A stretch of DNA of 55,792 bases, from the NCBI GenBank assembly GCA_947475225.1, contig CANJMQ010000016.1, forward strand, positions 1-55,792, in the 5' to 3' direction. The notes beneath the pieces were generated by a model that worked only from the letters and a program-made list of their open reading frames with translations, was not told the DNA's origin and did no database searches. Shown here one piece after another: positions 1-8,818 of the stretch (positions within the stretch are counted from its first letter, which is position 1; the number at the start of each line of letters is the position of its first letter). Origin of the DNA: Bradyrhizobiaceae bacterium (GTDB lineage Bacteria; Pseudomonadota; Alphaproteobacteria; Rhizobiales; Aestuariivirgaceae). The position numbers were made by a program, and so were the translations under genes.

Positions 1-2
1 CC

Positions 3-170
3 TACCGCTCCATCAATAGCAAGCACGTGCCGCGATATCTCGCCGAATTCGAATACCGCTTCAACCGGAGATACGATCTCGCCGCCATGATCCCGCGCCT
101 CTCGTGGGCCGCGGTACGAACCCCTCCAATGCCGTATCGCCTGCTAAAGTTGGCTGAAGTTCATGCGTAA
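3..170 (+). CDS. IS1595-type (ISXO2-like) transposase, C-terminal fragment
   Basis: An open frame runs in from the window edge and stops at TAA 168-170, giving 55 residues. It contains KHVPRYLAEFEYRFNRRYDL, which matches the end of the ISXO2-like DDE transposase domain: an H-L/V-x-x-Y-L-x-E-F stretch followed by F-N-R-R. The rest of the gene lies outside the window, so I cannot tell whether the element is intact. I could not define the inverted terminal repeat in the short spacer between this stop and topA. In related genomes rnr usually lies downstream of topA, so an insertion here would have separated them (inference). Confidence 0.75.
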   Translation, partial: YRSINSKHVPRYLAEFEYRFNRRYDLAAMIPRLSWAAVRTPPMPYRLLKLAEVHA

Positions 171-193
171 TCAGGATCCCTTTTGGAGCCGGT

Positions 194-220
194 AAAAAGA
201 TCGCCGGATCAAGGGCGGCG
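194..220 (-). terminator. weak candidate terminator downstream of topA
   Basis: Read on the minus strand, CGCCG and CGGCG form a 5-bp stem with a 9-nt loop, followed by ATCTTTTT. It lies about 45 bases after the topA stop. The stem is short, so this is only a candidate. Confidence 0.3.
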
Positions 221-262
221 ATGGCGAAGGGTGGCATCGCGGGATGAAGATACTCTGTGTGG

Positions 263-2905
263 CTACGCCGCTTCCTTCGGTGTCTTGGCAGCTTTTTTCG
301 CGGCCTTCTTTGCCGGCTTCTTGGCTGGGGCCTTCTTTGCGGCGACCTTCTTGGCAGCAGGCTTCTTCGCCGGAGCCTTCTTCTTGGCCGGGCTCTTACC
401 TTCGCGCTCGGCGATGAGAGCCAGGGCCTCATCCATGGTGAGCTCTTCGGGGTCCTTGTCCTTGGGAAGCGTGGCGTTGATCTTGCCGAACTTCACATAG
501 GGTCCGTATTTGCCCTTCATCACCTGGACATTGCCGCCACCCGATGGATGAGGACCCAGATCCTTCAGTGCACCGGCCTTTGGGCGCTGGAAGCCACGGG
601 CCTTCTTTTCCGCGATGATGTCGACCGCGCGGTTGATGCCGACAGTGAACACGTCTTCCGGGCTTTCAAGGTTTGCATAGGCGCCATCATGCAGCAGGAA
701 AGGTCCGAAGCGGCCGAAATTGGCGACGATGGGCTTGCCGGTTTCGGGATGGAGACCCACCTCGCGCGGCAGCGACAACAACTTGAGGGCCTCTTCGAGG
801 GTAATTTCCTCAGGCTTCTTGTTGCGTGGGATCGAGGCGCGCTGCGGCTTCTCGCCCTCAACCGCCTCGCCAAGCTGCAGATAGGGGCCGAAGCGGCCCA
901 CACGGCGCGTGACCTTCTCGCCGGTCTCGGGATCGACACCGAGGAGCACACCTTCGGCAGGAACCAACTCGGCACCCTCGGCGCCGGGAGACATGGGGCG
1001 CGTGAACTTGCACTCGGGATAGTTCGAGCAGCCGATGAAGGAGCCGAACTTGCCAAGTTTGAGCGACAGCTGGCCGCCGCCGCAGGACGGGCAACCACGG
1101 GCATCCCCGCCGTCTTCCTTGGGCGGGAAGATGTGAGGGGCGAGGATGTCGTTCAGTGCGTCGAGTACATTGGTGACGCGCAGTTCCTTGACGTCGTCGA
1201 GAGCCGTCGTGAAGTCGCGCCAGAAGTCGCGCAGCACCTGTTTCCAGTCGATCTCACCGGCCGACACCTTGTCGAGCTTTTCCTCGAGGTCGGCGGTGAA
1301 GTCATACTCCACGTAGCGGTGGAAGAAACTCTCGAGGAAGGCGGTGACGACGCGCCCCTTGTCCTCGGGGATCAGTCGCTTCTTGTCGAGGCGGACGTAA
1401 CCGCGCGTGCGCAGCGTTTCCATGATGGACACATAGGTGGAGGGACGGCCGATTCCGAGTTCTTCCATCTTCTTGATGAGCGAGGCTTCGGAATAACGCG
1501 GCGGCGGCTCGGTGAAATGCTGAATGCCCTCGATCTTCCTGACGCCGATGGAGTCGCCGCGCGCCATGGCGGGCAGTCGCTTGGAATCCTCGTCCTCGCC
1601 GTCATCGAGGCCCTCGGTATAGACCTTGAGGAACCCGTCGAACTTTACCACCGAGCCATTGGCGCGGAAGGTGTAGTGCTTGCTGTCCTTGCCGTCCGTG
1701 CCGATGTCGGCAGTGGTGCGCTCGAGCTCCGCACTCTCCATCTGCGAAGCGATGGTGCGTTTCCAGACGAGTTCGTAGAGGGCGAACTGATCATCATCAA
1801 GGCTGCGGCGCACCTCGCTGGGGTGACGCGACATCTCTGTGGGGCGGATCGCCTCGTGGGCCTCCTGCGCGTTCTTGGCCTTGGTGGTGTAGAGGCGCGG
1901 AGAGGATGGCAGGTAAGGCTCGCCGAAATTCCTCAGAATGGCGTTGCGGGTGGCGGCGATCGCCTCGGGGGCCATGTCGACGCCGTCGGTTCGCATATAG
2001 GTGATGAGGCCCACCGTCTCGCCGCCGAGTTCGACGCCTTCATAGAGTCGCTGGGCAATCTGCATGGTGCGCGCCGACGAGAAGCCCAGCTTGCGCGAGG
2101 CCTCCTGTTGGAGGGTGGAGGTGCGAAAGGGCGCATACGGATGACGCTTGGCGGGCTTCGATTCAATCGAGTCAACCTTGAAGGACTGGCCCTTCACCGC
2201 CTGCTCGATGGCGCGCGCCGCGGCCTCGTTGTCGATGTCGAGCCTGCCGAGTTTCTTGTCGCCGATGGCATTGAGGGTGGCCTGGAAGTCCTGGCCCTTC
2301 GGCGTGGCGAAGGTGCCGTCGATGCTCCAGTATTCCTGTGTGCGGAAGGCCTCAATCTCAAGTTCGCGGTCGCAGATCAGGCGCAGCGCCACGGACTGCA
2401 CACGGCCCGCCGAACGAGAACCCGGCAGCTTGCGCCACAGCACGGGCGATAGCGAAAAGCCAACGAGATAGTCGAGCGCGCGCCTCGCCAGATAGGCATC
2501 GACCAGCGGCACGTCGACGTCGCGAGGATTCTGCATCGCCTCGAGCACGGAAGCCTTGGTGATGGCGTTGAACACCACGCGCTGCACGGCTTTGCCCTTC
2601 AGCGCACCCTTTTTTCGCAGAACCTCCATGACGTGCCAGGAAATGGCCTCGCCCTCGCGGTCAGGGTCGGTAGCGAGGATCAGGCGGTCGTCAGTCTTGA
2701 GGGCTGCCGCAATGTCAGCCAGGCGCTTGGCGGACTTACCATCGACCTCCCAGTCCATCTCGAAATCGGCATCGGGGCGCACCGAACCATCCTTGGCAGG
2801 CAGGTCCCGAACGTGGCCGTAGGACGCCAGGACCTTGAAATCCTTGCCCAAATACTTGTTGATGGTCTTGGCCTTGGCTGGTGATTCAACGACGACAACT
2901 GTCAT
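263..2905 (-). CDS. topA: DNA topoisomerase I
   Basis: Type IA topoisomerase that relaxes negatively supercoiled DNA. The 880-residue protein opens with the Toprim signature VVVVESPAKAKT, and the acidic DPDRE motif lies near residues 80-84. The catalytic tyrosine is Tyr303 in GLITYMRTDG. A zinc ribbon of the form CPSC...C-x4-C lies near residues 605-635 and is followed by repeated topoisomerase C-terminal repeats. The last 45 residues are an alanine/lysine-rich tail made of PAKK and AAKK repeats, like a histone H1 tail, and probably bind DNA non-specifically. The start follows from the conserved N-terminus. In relatives topA follows dprA; here the two are about 11 kb apart. Confidence 0.97.
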   Translation of the reverse strand: MTVVVVESPAKAKTINKYLGKDFKVLASYGHVRDLPAKDGSVRPDADFEMDWEVDGKSAKRLADIAAALKTDDRLILATDPDREGEAISWHVMEVLRKKGALKGKAVQRVVFNAITKASVLEAMQNPRDVDVPLVDAYLARRALDYLVGFSLSPVLWRKLPGSRSAGRVQSVALRLICDRELEIEAFRTQEYWSIDGTFATPKGQDFQATLNAIGDKKLGRLDIDNEAAARAIEQAVKGQSFKVDSIESKPAKRHPYAPFRTSTLQQEASRKLGFSSARTMQIAQRLYEGVELGGETVGLITYMRTDGVDMAPEAIAATRNAILRNFGEPYLPSSPRLYTTKAKNAQEAHEAIRPTEMSRHPSEVRRSLDDDQFALYELVWKRTIASQMESAELERTTADIGTDGKDSKHYTFRANGSVVKFDGFLKVYTEGLDDGEDEDSKRLPAMARGDSIGVRKIEGIQHFTEPPPRYSEASLIKKMEELGIGRPSTYVSIMETLRTRGYVRLDKKRLIPEDKGRVVTAFLESFFHRYVEYDFTADLEEKLDKVSAGEIDWKQVLRDFWRDFTTALDDVKELRVTNVLDALNDILAPHIFPPKEDGGDARGCPSCGGGQLSLKLGKFGSFIGCSNYPECKFTRPMSPGAEGAELVPAEGVLLGVDPETGEKVTRRVGRFGPYLQLGEAVEGEKPQRASIPRNKKPEEITLEEALKLLSLPREVGLHPETGKPIVANFGRFGPFLLHDGAYANLESPEDVFTVGINRAVDIIAEKKARGFQRPKAGALKDLGPHPSGGGNVQVMKGKYGPYVKFGKINATLPKDKDPEELTMDEALALIAEREGKSPAKKKAPAKKPAAKKVAAKKAPAKKPAKKAAKKAAKTPKEAA

Positions 2906-3071
2906 ACATGGTCCCGTTCAGGTTTCAGGGCCTCATATAGGCATCGCCCGTCCGGTTCAAGCCGACGCAGTTTTCTACCGGATGCAAGCTTCGTTCAAGC
3001 TTAGGTTGCTTTCATTCCTCTACAGCACCCTTAGAGTGCGATTCAGGAAATCATTTCAACTGGAGGACGGC

Positions 3072-3383
3072 ATGAACAGACGGCGTGCAGAGGCCCCGAA
3101 AACCATTCCGGTGCTGGTAGACGCGACCCAAAAGGCGCAACCGAGCAAAGCCGACAGGCAGCGGGACACTGCTGAATACCTCGCCGACATGATCCTCGAA
3201 CTCCGCAACCTGGCCCGGTCATTTGAACTCCATACCATCATGGTGCCATTGGAGTTCGCATACTATGAGGCCTTCGGCTTTGCCCACAAGGTGGAGGTGC
3301 CGCCGGGCGAAGTGGAACGCATCAGGGCACTTTCAAAGTCAGCAGAAAGTCTCGACCGCAACCCAGGTAACATCGGCATCTAG
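3072..3383 (+). CDS. small conserved protein of unknown function
   Basis: A 103-residue soluble protein. I chose ATG 3072 because a GGAGG ribosome-binding site lies a few bases upstream; the open frame extends further 5' to 2835 but that part overlaps the topA start region. The protein has an unstructured basic N-terminus and then an amphipathic helical stretch, DTAEYLADMILELRNLARS, followed by an aromatic segment, EFAYYEAFG. Similar short proteins with a Y-x-A-x-M-x-x-E-L-x-x-L-A-R helix are common in rhizobia, but I know of no assigned function. Its stop overlaps the stop of the convergent CDF transporter by four bases. Confidence 0.6.
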   Translation: MNRRRAEAPKTIPVLVDATQKAQPSKADRQRDTAEYLADMILELRNLARSFELHTIMVPLEFAYYEAFGFAHKVEVPPGEVERIRALSKSAESLDRNPGNIGI

Positions 3384-4771
3384 AGGGCGTGCAGCCCGGC
3401 ACCGACGGGTTCGGCGTGGGCGATGACACGACGGATGTCGGGGAAGCGGTCCTTGAGACCCGCTTCGACGTGGTCGATGTCTTGGTGGATCTGCTCCACG
3501 GTGTCGGCCGGCGAGCAACTGCAGTGATAGTGCAGGAATAGACCCTCCTCGTTGCGCCGCAGCCGGATCGAATGGATGTCGCTCAATCGGTCATGGGCCG
3601 CGGCAAGCGCCAGGAGTGCGTTCGAAACCTCCGCCGTCAGGCCCGATGGTGCATCCTGTCCCTGCAGCATGCGCTCGGGCTGTGGCTCGATGTGACTCTC
3701 GACCTCGGCATCGCTGCCAAGCTCGGTGCGGATCGCATCCTCGAGCTCGGTAGCGCGATCATGGGCCTCGCCCAACGGCATCAACCCGTCGACCTCGAGA
3801 TCGAAGCTGATGGCCAGCCGGCCGCCGATCTGCTGGGCGTTCAGGTGGTGGATGGCGAGGTTCCGTCGGCTGGCGATGAGCATTACTTTCTGGAACACCG
3901 TCTCGCTATCGAGCGCTACCGGATTGGCCGTGACCGTGATGTCGGCGTTGGGAAAGCGCTGCTGCACGGCGGCGGTGATCGCGTCCTTGGTCTTGACAAT
4001 CTCGTCGATGGGCATGGTGCGGGCAACCTCGACGACGATCGAGGTGAACATGGTCGCACCCGACGGGCGCAGCCGGATGGATTTCAACGCCAGCACACCA
4101 TGAACGTCGTTGACGAGGCCTCGAACGATCTCGGTCGCCCCCGCCGGGGCGGCGTCGAGGAGGGAGTTCATGGTTCGGGCACCGAGTTCCCATCCGGCAT
4201 GGGCAATGAAGGCCGACACGATGAGAGCGGCCACGGAATCCGCCGCCGGGACGCCCAACCACACTGCACCCAGGCCCAGAAGCACCACTATCGAACTCCA
4301 CATGTCGGATGAGAAGTGCAGGGCATCGGCCTCCAGCGCCTCGCTGGAGGTCTTTTCGGCCACCCGCTTCAAGGCCCGGGCGCGGTTGAAGTCGATGATG
4401 ATGGAGCCAGCGATGATGGCGACCGCCCACCACGTGACATCAACCTCATGTGCATCCTCGCCCAGCAGGCGTCGGATAGCCTCCCAGCAGATCCACGCGG
4501 TGGTCAGGAAGAGGAGGCCGGTTTCGACCAAGGCGGCGACGCTCTCGACCTTGGCGTGGCCGTAATGGTGCTCGTCGTCGGCCGGACGGTCACTGACCCG
4601 GATCGCAAAATAGGTGACGATTGTGGCGCCGAAATCAATGACGCTGTGGATGGCCTCGGAGAGGATGCCGAGGGAGCCCGTGAATAGCGCAGCCAGGAAC
4701 TTGGTTGCAGCCAGCAGCGCACTCGCCGCCATGGACGCCAATGCGACAGACTGCTTCTCGGAACCGGACAT
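3380..4771 (-). CDS. cation diffusion facilitator transporter with long C-terminal domain
   Basis: Proton-coupled exporter of divalent metals such as zinc, iron, manganese or cobalt in the inner membrane. Metal-site signatures are visible: H42-x3-D46 in TM2, a HHYGHAK loop at 68-74, and H152-x3-D156 in DALHFSSDMW in TM5. At 463 residues it is about 160 longer than the usual 300. The extra C-terminal part looks like a second or third copy of the cytoplasmic dimerization fold, and it contains a histidine/cysteine-rich HYHCSC. Metal specificity cannot be read from the sequence. There is an AGAGG ribosome-binding site just upstream of ATG 4771. Confidence 0.9.
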   Translation of the reverse strand: MSGSEKQSVALASMAASALLAATKFLAALFTGSLGILSEAIHSVIDFGATIVTYFAIRVSDRPADDEHHYGHAKVESVAALVETGLLFLTTAWICWEAIRRLLGEDAHEVDVTWWAVAIIAGSIIIDFNRARALKRVAEKTSSEALEADALHFSSDMWSSIVVLLGLGAVWLGVPAADSVAALIVSAFIAHAGWELGARTMNSLLDAAPAGATEIVRGLVNDVHGVLALKSIRLRPSGATMFTSIVVEVARTMPIDEIVKTKDAITAAVQQRFPNADITVTANPVALDSETVFQKVMLIASRRNLAIHHLNAQQIGGRLAISFDLEVDGLMPLGEAHDRATELEDAIRTELGSDAEVESHIEPQPERMLQGQDAPSGLTAEVSNALLALAAAHDRLSDIHSIRLRRNEEGLFLHYHCSCSPADTVEQIHQDIDHVEAGLKDRFPDIRRVIAHAEPVGAGLHAL

Positions 4772-4865
4772 GGAACCTCTCTAACCCCGGCCAGTGGCAG
4801 TCTCAAGCCATACCTTTCCGGCATGCGGGCCAGCGGCGAGGACCATTGCGGATTAACCCGGAAAA

Positions 4866-6089
4866 ATGCTCGTCTGGCGCGTAGCAATCATGCCGACCGA
4901 AGCCACGACAAACAACCTTCCGCTGCCGCGCCGTGCGGGGGCCTATACTTTCGCGTCACTTTTCGCGGTTGAGAGCTTCGTGCGCGCGCTCAACTCCACG
5001 GTGATATCACTCCAAGCCTATGACATTCTGGGCGCTGCGCAAAGGGTGAGCATGCTGTCGACGGTGGTGTCGCTCAGCGTGTTGAGTGCCACGCTGCTGC
5101 TGCCCTTCCTGCTCGGCCGGATACGGCGCCGCTGGGCCTATACGCTAGGCGTCTCCATGATGATGGCGGCAAGCCTGGCGCTGGCCAGCCACATCCTGGC
5201 CGGTCAGGCGCTGGGCATGCTGCTCCGCAACCTTGGTGCAGCGGTCCTGAACATCACGCTTCAACTCTACATCATGGAGAACATCAGGCGCACCGAGCTT
5301 GCCCGCTCGGAACCGATCCGCCTCAGCCTCTCCACGGCGCCGTGGACGGTCGGCCCGGCCTTGGGCGTGTCGCTCTATGTCAGCTTCGGGCCATGGGGGC
5401 CGCAACTTCTGGCCATTGCCGCCGCCGCCGCCCTGCTGGTGCTGTTCTGGTGGCTCAGACTGTCCGATAATGTCAATGCGCTGCCGGCGGGCAACCTCGA
5501 GGGCTTCAACCCGCTGGTCAACCTCAGGCGCTTCCTCGGCCAGCCGCGCCTGAGGCTCGCATGGCTCATCGCCTTCGGGCGGTCCTGCTTCTGGACCACT
5601 TTCTTCATCTATGGCCCGCTGCTGCTTGTCGAGGCAGGCCTCGACAAGCGGGTGGGCGGCTACATGATATCAGGCAGCCAGGTGCTGCTGTTCACCGCAT
5701 GGTTCGCCGGGCGCTTCGCCCGGAGCTATGGCGTCCGCGCCGTGCTGGTGGTGGCCTTCATCATCTGTGCCCTGGCCTCGCTCTGTGCCGGGCTCGCCGG
5801 CACGGCCTCGCCCTATATTGCCATTGCCTGTCTGCTGGCGGGCTCGGTCTCTGCTTCCGCGCTAGACGGTGTGGGTGGCATTCCCTTCCTGCGCGCGGTC
5901 CGCCACCATGAACGTCAGAAGATGGCTGCCGTCTACCGTACCTATATCGACTGCTCTGAACTGATCCCCGCCTTTATCTTCGCGATTGCACTTCTCTGGC
6001 TTCCAATCGGGGCGGTGTTCGTCATCCTTTCCGGGGTGCTGGCCGCCGTTGGCTACGTCGCCTGGCACTATTTGCCGAGGTCGCTTTAG
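4866..6089 (+). CDS. MFS transporter
   Basis: A 407-residue inner-membrane protein with about twelve hydrophobic helices. A basic loop, GRIRRRWAYT, lies between helices 2 and 3, where MFS proteins carry their conserved arginine-rich loop. The substrate is unknown. ATG 4866 and ATG 4890 are both possible starts and neither has a strong ribosome-binding site; the second gives the more usual N-terminus, MPTEATTNN. The 3' end overlaps the convergent DMT transporter gene by 68 bases. It is divergent from the CDF gene with a 94-base gap. Confidence 0.82.
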   Translation: MLVWRVAIMPTEATTNNLPLPRRAGAYTFASLFAVESFVRALNSTVISLQAYDILGAAQRVSMLSTVVSLSVLSATLLLPFLLGRIRRRWAYTLGVSMMMAASLALASHILAGQALGMLLRNLGAAVLNITLQLYIMENIRRTELARSEPIRLSLSTAPWTVGPALGVSLYVSFGPWGPQLLAIAAAAALLVLFWWLRLSDNVNALPAGNLEGFNPLVNLRRFLGQPRLRLAWLIAFGRSCFWTTFFIYGPLLLVEAGLDKRVGGYMISGSQVLLFTAWFAGRFARSYGVRAVLVVAFIICALASLCAGLAGTASPYIAIACLLAGSVSASALDGVGGIPFLRAVRHHERQKMAAVYRTYIDCSELIPAFIFAIALLWLPIGAVFVILSGVLAAVGYVAWHYLPRSL

Positions 6090-6978
6090 CGGACCGGCGG
6101 CGGGAAACCAGGAAACCGCCGATCACGCAGGCAAGCGCCGCGAGGATGTGCCAGGTGATTGGCTCGCCCAGCACGGCCCAGGCCAGCAGCACGCCCGACA
6201 CTGGCATGAAATAGCTCGCCATGCTCATGAAGCTCTGGCCCACCGTGACTGTGATGTTGGCGCGCAGCAAATAGGCGAGCCCGGTGCAGACAAGGCCGAG
6301 GTAGAGTGCGGCCAGCGTGGCCGTTCCGGAGAGATGCGGCAGCGGGTCGCGCGCCAGCAGCACGAGCGGGGTGAGGGCGATAATGCCGACCGCCATGTTG
6401 ACCGCCGTCATCATCGGCACGCTGGTATGCCGCACAAAGCGGATGAGCGTTCCCGCAGCAACGTAGCAGAGCATGCCGGTCCACACCGCAGCATAGGCCA
6501 GCGCGTCGAAACCGACGCCCTGCGTAAGCTCGGGACCGACCACGAAGGCAAGCCCCGCAAAACCCAGGAACATGCCAGCGATCTTCCCGCCGGTAAAACG
6601 GTCGTCGGGCGTTGTGAAATGGGCTGCCACCATGGTGGCGAGAGGCCCCACACCCATGATCAGCGAGGTGACCCCCGCCGGAATGTGAAGCTCCGCCCAG
6701 GAGATGAGGAAGAACGGCCCCACCGTATTGAGCAGGCTCATTGCGACGATCACCAGCCAGTCGTGCCTGGTGGGAGGCAACGGGTCCTTCCGCCACCAGG
6801 CGAACAAGGCAATGGGCAGGAAGGCGACGACGACGCGTATCATTACGAGCCACAACGGGCCCGTTTCATGCACCGACAGTTTTATTGCGAGAAAAGCCGA
6901 ACCCCAGATTGTTCCGAGGAGAACAATCTTGAGAAGATCGGCGATTGTCGGATGACGCAGGGTGTTGGGTGAAGGCAT
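6022..6978 (-). CDS. EamA/DMT-family transporter
   Basis: Ten-helix drug/metabolite transporter with two EamA repeats, the family that includes RhtA- and YdcZ-like exporters. I chose ATG 6978 (MPSPNTLRHP), giving 318 residues. The open frame extends to 7047, but that would overlap the divergent rhodanese gene's start and ribosome-binding site. Helix 1 contains GTIWGSAFLAIKLS, typical of EamA. The protein ends in a basic arginine-rich tail of about 25 residues, encoded antisense to the end of the MFS gene, so the extreme C-terminus may be non-essential. The substrate cannot be assigned. Confidence 0.87.
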   Translation of the reverse strand: MPSPNTLRHPTIADLLKIVLLGTIWGSAFLAIKLSVHETGPLWLVMIRVVVAFLPIALFAWWRKDPLPPTRHDWLVIVAMSLLNTVGPFFLISWAELHIPAGVTSLIMGVGPLATMVAAHFTTPDDRFTGGKIAGMFLGFAGLAFVVGPELTQGVGFDALAYAAVWTGMLCYVAAGTLIRFVRHTSVPMMTAVNMAVGIIALTPLVLLARDPLPHLSGTATLAALYLGLVCTGLAYLLRANITVTVGQSFMSMASYFMPVSGVLLAWAVLGEPITWHILAALACVIGGFLVSRRRSAKATSANSARRRSQRRPAPRKG

Positions 6979-7040
6979 TTCACTTGACGGGCCCGCCGCA
7001 GACAGGCGAGGAAAAAGGAACAAATCAACGAGGGGACGCA

Positions 7041-7445
7041 ATGCCACAGAACATCGTCGTGGGCCACAAGCAACTGATGGCCGAAGCCGAGGCCGAGGTT
7101 GAGAGCATCCCTGCCGTTGATGCGATTGCGGTGCTGGGCCAGCCCGACATCGCCATCATCGACATCCGCGACCCGCGCGAGATCGAGCGCGAGGGTCGCA
7201 TTCCCGGCTCCTTCCACGCGCCCCGCGGCATGCTGGAATTCTGGGTGGATCCGGAAAGCCCCTATCACAAGCCGATCTTCGCCGAAGAGAAAAAATTCAT
7301 CATCCATTGTGCGTCGGGCTGGCGTTCGCTGCTGGCTACCCAGGTGCTTCAACGCATGGGCCTGAAGCCGGTTCTCAACCTGAAGGGTGGCTTCGGGGCC
7401 TGGAAGGACGCGGGCGGGCCGGTCGAGAAGGTCGAAAAGAAGTGA
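7041..7445 (+). CDS. single-domain rhodanese-like sulfurtransferase
   Basis: A 134-residue cytoplasmic protein with a rhodanese fold. The substrate Asp-Arg region is IIDIRDPREIEREGRIPGS at residues 39-57. The catalytic Cys90 sits in the active-site loop HCASGWRS. The start at ATG 7041 is supported by a GAGGGG ribosome-binding site. Such proteins carry sulfane sulfur on the cysteine; the acceptor here is unknown. It is translationally coupled to the downstream GST-like gene by a GTGA overlap, so the two probably act in one thiol or sulfur-handling step. Confidence 0.88.
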   Translation: MPQNIVVGHKQLMAEAEAEVESIPAVDAIAVLGQPDIAIIDIRDPREIEREGRIPGSFHAPRGMLEFWVDPESPYHKPIFAEEKKFIIHCASGWRSLLATQVLQRMGLKPVLNLKGGFGAWKDAGGPVEKVEKK

Positions 7446-8098
7446 GCAACATTCACCTCGTCATCGGCAACAAGAACTACTCCTCCTGGTCACTGCGGCC
7501 TTGGATGGCGCTCTCCATGGCGGGCATACCGTTCCGTGAGACGGTGATCCCTCTCGATACGCCGGAGACCGCGAAGCTGATCGCCCAGCACTCGGGAGCA
7601 GGTCGCGTGCCGGTGCTGTATCACGGGCGGCAGGTTGTTTGGGAATCACTGGCCATCATGGAATATCTGGCGGAGCTCTTCCCCGAAAAACACTTGTGGC
7701 CCAAGACCGTCTCCGCCCGCGCCATGGCACGCGCTGTCTCGAACGAAATGCATGCTGGCTTCAGTGCACTGCGCAATGCCTGCCCCATGAACATCCGCCG
7801 CGAATCCAAGCCCGTACCCATGAGTGATGCGGTGAAACGCGACATCGCGCGCATTGAGCAGTTATGGCGTGAGTGCCGCTCAAAGTTCGGCAAGGGAGGC
7901 AGGTTCCTGTTCGGCAAGTTTTCGATCGCCGATGCGATGTATACGCCCGTCGTTTCGCGCTTCGAAACCTTTGCCGTTCCGGTGGACGAGGATACCCGTG
8001 TCTATATGGACACGATCCTCAATACCCACGCATTCTCTTCCTGGCGCGAGGCGGCGCTGAAGGAGACCTCGGTGGTTCCGTCAGACGAAGTAGACTGA
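7442..8098 (+). CDS. glutathione S-transferase family protein
   Basis: A 218-residue GST. The start is GTG 7442, overlapping the rhodanese stop as GTGA. The N-terminal thioredoxin-like domain begins NKNYSSWSLRPWMAL, where a serine in SSW is the likely glutathione-activating residue. It has the cis-proline loop GRVPVLYHG and the ESLAIMEYLAE signature near residues 70-80. The helical C-terminal domain contains the hydrophobic staple region FSIADAMYTPV. The substrate is unknown. It converges with cysH, leaving a three-base gap between the two stops. Confidence 0.9.
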   Translation: MSNIHLVIGNKNYSSWSLRPWMALSMAGIPFRETVIPLDTPETAKLIAQHSGAGRVPVLYHGRQVVWESLAIMEYLAELFPEKHLWPKTVSARAMARAVSNEMHAGFSALRNACPMNIRRESKPVPMSDAVKRDIARIEQLWRECRSKFGKGGRFLFGKFSIADAMYTPVVSRFETFAVPVDEDTRVYMDTILNTHAFSSWREAALKETSVVPSDEVD

Positions 8099-8101
8099 GG
8101 A

Positions 8102-8818
8102 TCAGTGCGCAGTCCCGAACGGCGCGGCGTAAGGCTTGCGATTGTGGGACCAGTGGATGCCGCACTCTGTCTTGGCAGAGCCTGCCCAGCGTCCAGCTCG
8201 CGGGTCCGCGGCGGTGCCGCCGGCCTGCGTGCAGGGTTCGCAGCCTATTGAGAAATAGCCTATCTCGGTGAGCGGGTGGGGCGGCAAGTCGTGAATCTTC
8301 AAGTAGGCCGCGATGTCGAGTGCCGAAAAACCTGCGAGCGGCTCCACCTTCAGGCGGCCGTCGGTGATGGACAGAAAGTCGAGAGTCGCGCGCGCCGCGC
8401 CATGGTAGCGCTTGCGGCCAGAGATGGTGACCTCGAAGCACTCCAGCGCCCTGGCGAGCGGAATGGTCTTGCGGATGTGGCAGCAGGCGTCTGGATCGCG
8501 TGTGTGGAGCGTTCCATCGGAATCCTGTGCGGCGAGATCGGCTGCATACGGTGTAAGGCTTTGGACGCCGGTCAGGCCCAGTCGATCGATCAGCTTGGCG
8601 CGGTAGGATAACGTCTCCCAGAAATGCTTGCCGGTATCAAGGAAGATGACAGGCGTTGCCCTGTTCACTTGGCTGACCATATGCAGCAGTACCGCGGACT
8701 CCGCTCCGAAGGATGAGACGACAACGGACTTATCCGCAAAATCCTGCAGGATCGGCACCAGCAACTGCTCTCCCTCTAGGCCGGCGTAGCTTTCGAAAAG
8801 TGCGCGCTCCAAAATCAT
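8102..8818 (-). CDS. cysH: phosphoadenylyl/adenylyl-sulfate reductase
   Basis: Reduces activated sulfate (APS or PAPS) to sulfite with thioredoxin. The protein is 238 residues. The nucleotide loop is SSFGAES and the C-terminal catalytic cysteine lies in ECGIH. A CC pair (DACCHIRK) and a C-x2-C (GCEPCT) are present; these four ligands hold a 4Fe-4S cluster and are the mark of the APS-using bacterial form. It is the last gene of the minus-strand cys operon and abuts the stop of the DUF934 gene with no gap. The sulfurylase genes cysD/cysN are not in the window. Confidence 0.94.
   Translation of the reverse strand: MILERALFESYAGLEGEQLLVPILQDFADKSVVVSSFGAESAVLLHMVSQVNRATPVIFLDTGKHFWETLSYRAKLIDRLGLTGVQSLTPYAADLAAQDSDGTLHTRDPDACCHIRKTIPLARALECFEVTISGRKRYHGAARATLDFLSITDGRLKVEPLAGFSALDIAAYLKIHDLPPHPLTEIGYFSIGCEPCTQAGGTAADPRAGRWAGSAKTECGIHWSHNRKPYAAPFGTAH

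Noticed and set aside
257-2452. Long open frame antisense to topA
   Set aside because: It is a shadow of the high-GC topA coding strand; its translation matches no family, and topA is complete on the other strand.
6945-7040. Upstream extension of the rhodanese frame
   Set aside because: The extension overlaps the divergent DMT transporter's 5' end, while ATG 7041 has a good ribosome-binding site and the usual start.
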